From Pseudogymnoascus destructans (lineage: Eukaryota; Ascomycota; Leotiomycetes; Thelebolales; Thelebolaceae), in the NCBI RefSeq assembly GCF_001641265.1, contig NW_020167531.1, positions 310,001 to 374,000 on the forward strand: a stretch of 64,000 bases of DNA. The letters are read 5' to 3'. A program made the position numbers and the translations under genes. Shown here piece after piece: positions 62,410-64,000 of this stretch. The notes under the pieces are model-generated. The model had not been told where the DNA came from, did no database searches, and saw only the letters and a list, made by a program, of their open reading frames with translations. Position 1 is the first letter of the stretch; each line of letters opens with the position of its first letter.

Positions 62410-64000
62410 CTATCCATCTATTGGACATCTAAACTCCCTCCCATCATGTACAGGCTCTCTCCAAGTCCCTTCCGCCTTCTTTGCAAGTGCAGCTTCGAGA
62501 CACTGCCGATGGTACAAGTGCCTGCACGCAAACACAATAAGCGGACCCAAATCCGACGCCTTGCTTGCAACCGGGCCATTAAAATCATCCCCACGATCTT
62601 CATCATCCTCATGTCCGTCAAAACCCTTGGGTTTTTTACCATCCATATTACTCATCGCCTCAACCTGTGATTTCGCCCTCTCCTTCCCGCGAACCCCTCC
62701 TCCAGACTTCAGTAACCACCGCTTCTCCCGCTTGATGGTCTCCGCAGCCTGCTTCCCTTCCCACCGCCCCAATACATCGCCAGCTACGCCGGGGCCCCAG
62801 GTTCGGCGATGGCATCCTTCGCACACTGATCCGCGAGGCCTCCACCCCCGTTTGCGCAAGTGGGATGCAGAATCAACGTTGACGAAAAGATCTTTGTCGA
62901 GTAGCCTATTGGCAAGACCAAGGATGCTCTCTTCGTATGCGTATGCAGAGAATATAGAGGTCAATACAGCTCGGAGATCCGTAATGGTGGGGGATGAGAC
63001 GGATGCTCTTGTGAGGAAGGCGCGGAGGATACGGAGGAACGATATGTTGCCTCCAGAGGGGCCAGACGTAGCCGTGAGAAGAGCTGTAAATGTGCTTTGC
63101 ACCAGGGAGCGCAAGCTGAAGAGAAGTTTCCCGCCATCGAGATTTGTCGCTTGAAACCCGTCCAGATTTAACAGAGAGGAAGATATGTTCTTGGTGATTT
63201 GCACTACTGCGTCGATTAATTCGAGCCAGAGCGATTCTTGAGAGTTAAGCTCAGTATTAACGGCTGACTTTCTCCGTTGCGTCCCGTTTACTTCCTTACC
63301 AGATGAAGATTTGCTGTTCTTTTTACAAAGCCAAATCCCCACACCTGTGTATTTCTGGAGCGATTCAAGAAGAACTTCTGCTGCCTCTTCGAGATTGTCC
63401 GGGTGCATATCTTGGTCGTTCGATTGCAGTAGGCCTGTAAGTGCACCTTCGAGTTTGCCAAGATGCTCAGTCAGTCTCTCCATTGCGTCCCCAATGAGGC
63501 CCTCGCGAGCCATTAATATTACCGCAGCATCAACAACGCCGCCATCTTCCATGGCTGGGAGGACTTTATCCAGGCGAAGATCCGATGTTTGGATAGCTTC
63601 CACATACCCCGCCACATGTAGCGCATCAAAGCTACACATGAGCAGGACATATCTTTCGATGAATAATTTATCGTGCAATGGCTTAGCCTCAGGGCTTCCA
63701 ACCTTTTCGGGCTCGAGAATGGCTTGGAGATACCGGTATTCGTGTTCCAGATCTTCTGACAGCGCCTCCAAGATGTCCTGATGAAGTTCTGGGCAATATT
63801 CCGCCACTGTTTGTGCTGACTTCACGGCATCGATAGCCACGAGGTCTCTCGCATGGCTTCGAATAACACTGTGTATATCATCGATTTGCTTCGGGCTGGG
63901 GCCACCGTGAGCCCTCAGACAGTCGCCAATAACATCAAACACCGATTCTTGATCCTCCGGATCTTCGAAATATGTTTGCAGAAGTTGCCCATATTGCTTG
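62410..64000 (-). CDS. VPS8: VPS8, C-terminal part (5' end outside the window)
   Basis: Subunit of the CORVET tethering complex at early endosomes. The frame is open to the right edge; about 530 residues are visible, ending at 62410. The helical-repeat region (EYRYLQAILEP, LFIERYVLLMCSFD) is typical of the solenoid of HOPS/CORVET subunits. The C-terminus has the RING-type zinc motif: CEGCHRRTWGPG, then CRHLYHRQCLEAAL and a final CPID. A Lys/Asp-rich insertion separates the two halves of the zinc motif. No intron is visible in this part. VPS41 is the main alternative but its RING follows a different spacing. Confidence 0.85.
   Translation of the reverse strand, partial: KQYGQLLQTYFEDPEDQESVFDVIGDCLRAHGGPSPKQIDDIHSVIRSHARDLVAIDAVKSAQTVAEYCPELHQDILEALSEDLEHEYRYLQAILEPEKVGSPEAKPLHDKLFIERYVLLMCSFDALHVAGYVEAIQTSDLRLDKVLPAMEDGGVVDAAVILMAREGLIGDAMERLTEHLGKLEGALTGLLQSNDQDMHPDNLEEAAEVLLESLQKYTGVGIWLCKKNSKSSSGKEVNGTQRRKSAVNTELNSQESLWLELIDAVVQITKNISSSLLNLDGFQATNLDGGKLLFSLRSLVQSTFTALLTATSGPSGGNISFLRILRAFLTRASVSSPTITDLRAVLTSIFSAYAYEESILGLANRLLDKDLFVNVDSASHLRKRGWRPRGSVCEGCHRRTWGPGVAGDVLGRWEGKQAAETIKREKRWLLKSGGGVRGKERAKSQVEAMSNMDGKKPKGFDGHEDDEDRGDDFNGPVASKASDLGPLIVFACRHLYHRQCLEAALAKKAEGTWREPVHDGREFRCPIDG

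Noticed and set aside
1..64000. CRISPR arrays, rRNA, tRNA, secondary-metabolite clusters
   Set aside because: Looked for by eye and not seen; a tRNA scan could still find a diverged gene.

Overview
The window is nuclear DNA of a filamentous ascomycete (Pezizomycotina). The genes are compact, with short GT-AG introns (about 45-80 nt) that carry clear CTAAC/CTGAC branch points, and the proteins are typical fungal ones. Features such as the DUF7707-type secreted protein fit Leotiomycetes-like fungi, but I cannot name the species. No tRNA, rRNA or CRISPR array was recognised.

Layout. 1-332: 3' end of a pogo/Fot1-like DNA transposon. 1128-9247: ERO1, a SUMO-like protein ending in Gly-Gly, CKS1 (minus) and the double-bromodomain RSC4-like subunit. 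10042-14144: an SSB-type HSP70 gene whose introns 3 and 7 hold decayed C2H2 zinc-finger ORFs and whose intron 5 is a tandem repeat; an inverted copy of its 3' coding end lies just downstream. 14708-30873: mitochondrial ribosome recycling factor, an RGG-rich probable mitochondrial protein, CDC26, TAF2, a SAS4-domain protein, an IQ-motif protein, a YPT35-like PX protein and a DUF7707 secreted protein.

31395-42227 is one Copia retrotransposon with identical 89-bp LTRs and a 5-bp target duplication (GTAAT). It has been split by six later insertions of two solo-LTR-like families (A, 910-936 bp, four copies; B, 475 bp, two copies). Each insertion has its own 5-bp duplication, and the gag-pol frame is continuous across every insertion. 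The element carries 29 copies of the palindrome CGTACG, which is rare elsewhere in the window, and an antisense spliced Cys-rich gene in its 3' part.

42806-64000: CDP-alcohol phosphotransferase, CK2 alpha (CKA1), RNase P subunit RPP1, a repeat-rich secreted protein, TFIIS, a membrane-anchored cysteine synthase-like protein, an NDUFAF7-type methyltransferase, a GrpB-family gene with an apparent frameshift, alanyl-tRNA synthetase with two plausible start codons, an unknown small protein, and the 3' part of VPS8.

The genes are mostly unrelated housekeeping functions (ER oxidation, cell cycle, chromatin and transcription, translation, lipid synthesis, vesicle traffic), as expected for a fungal chromosome; no biosynthetic cluster is visible. 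The unusual material is concentrated in the SSB gene, the SUMO-like gene and the retrotransposon. Exon boundaries were placed by eye from splice consensus, reading frame and family conservation.
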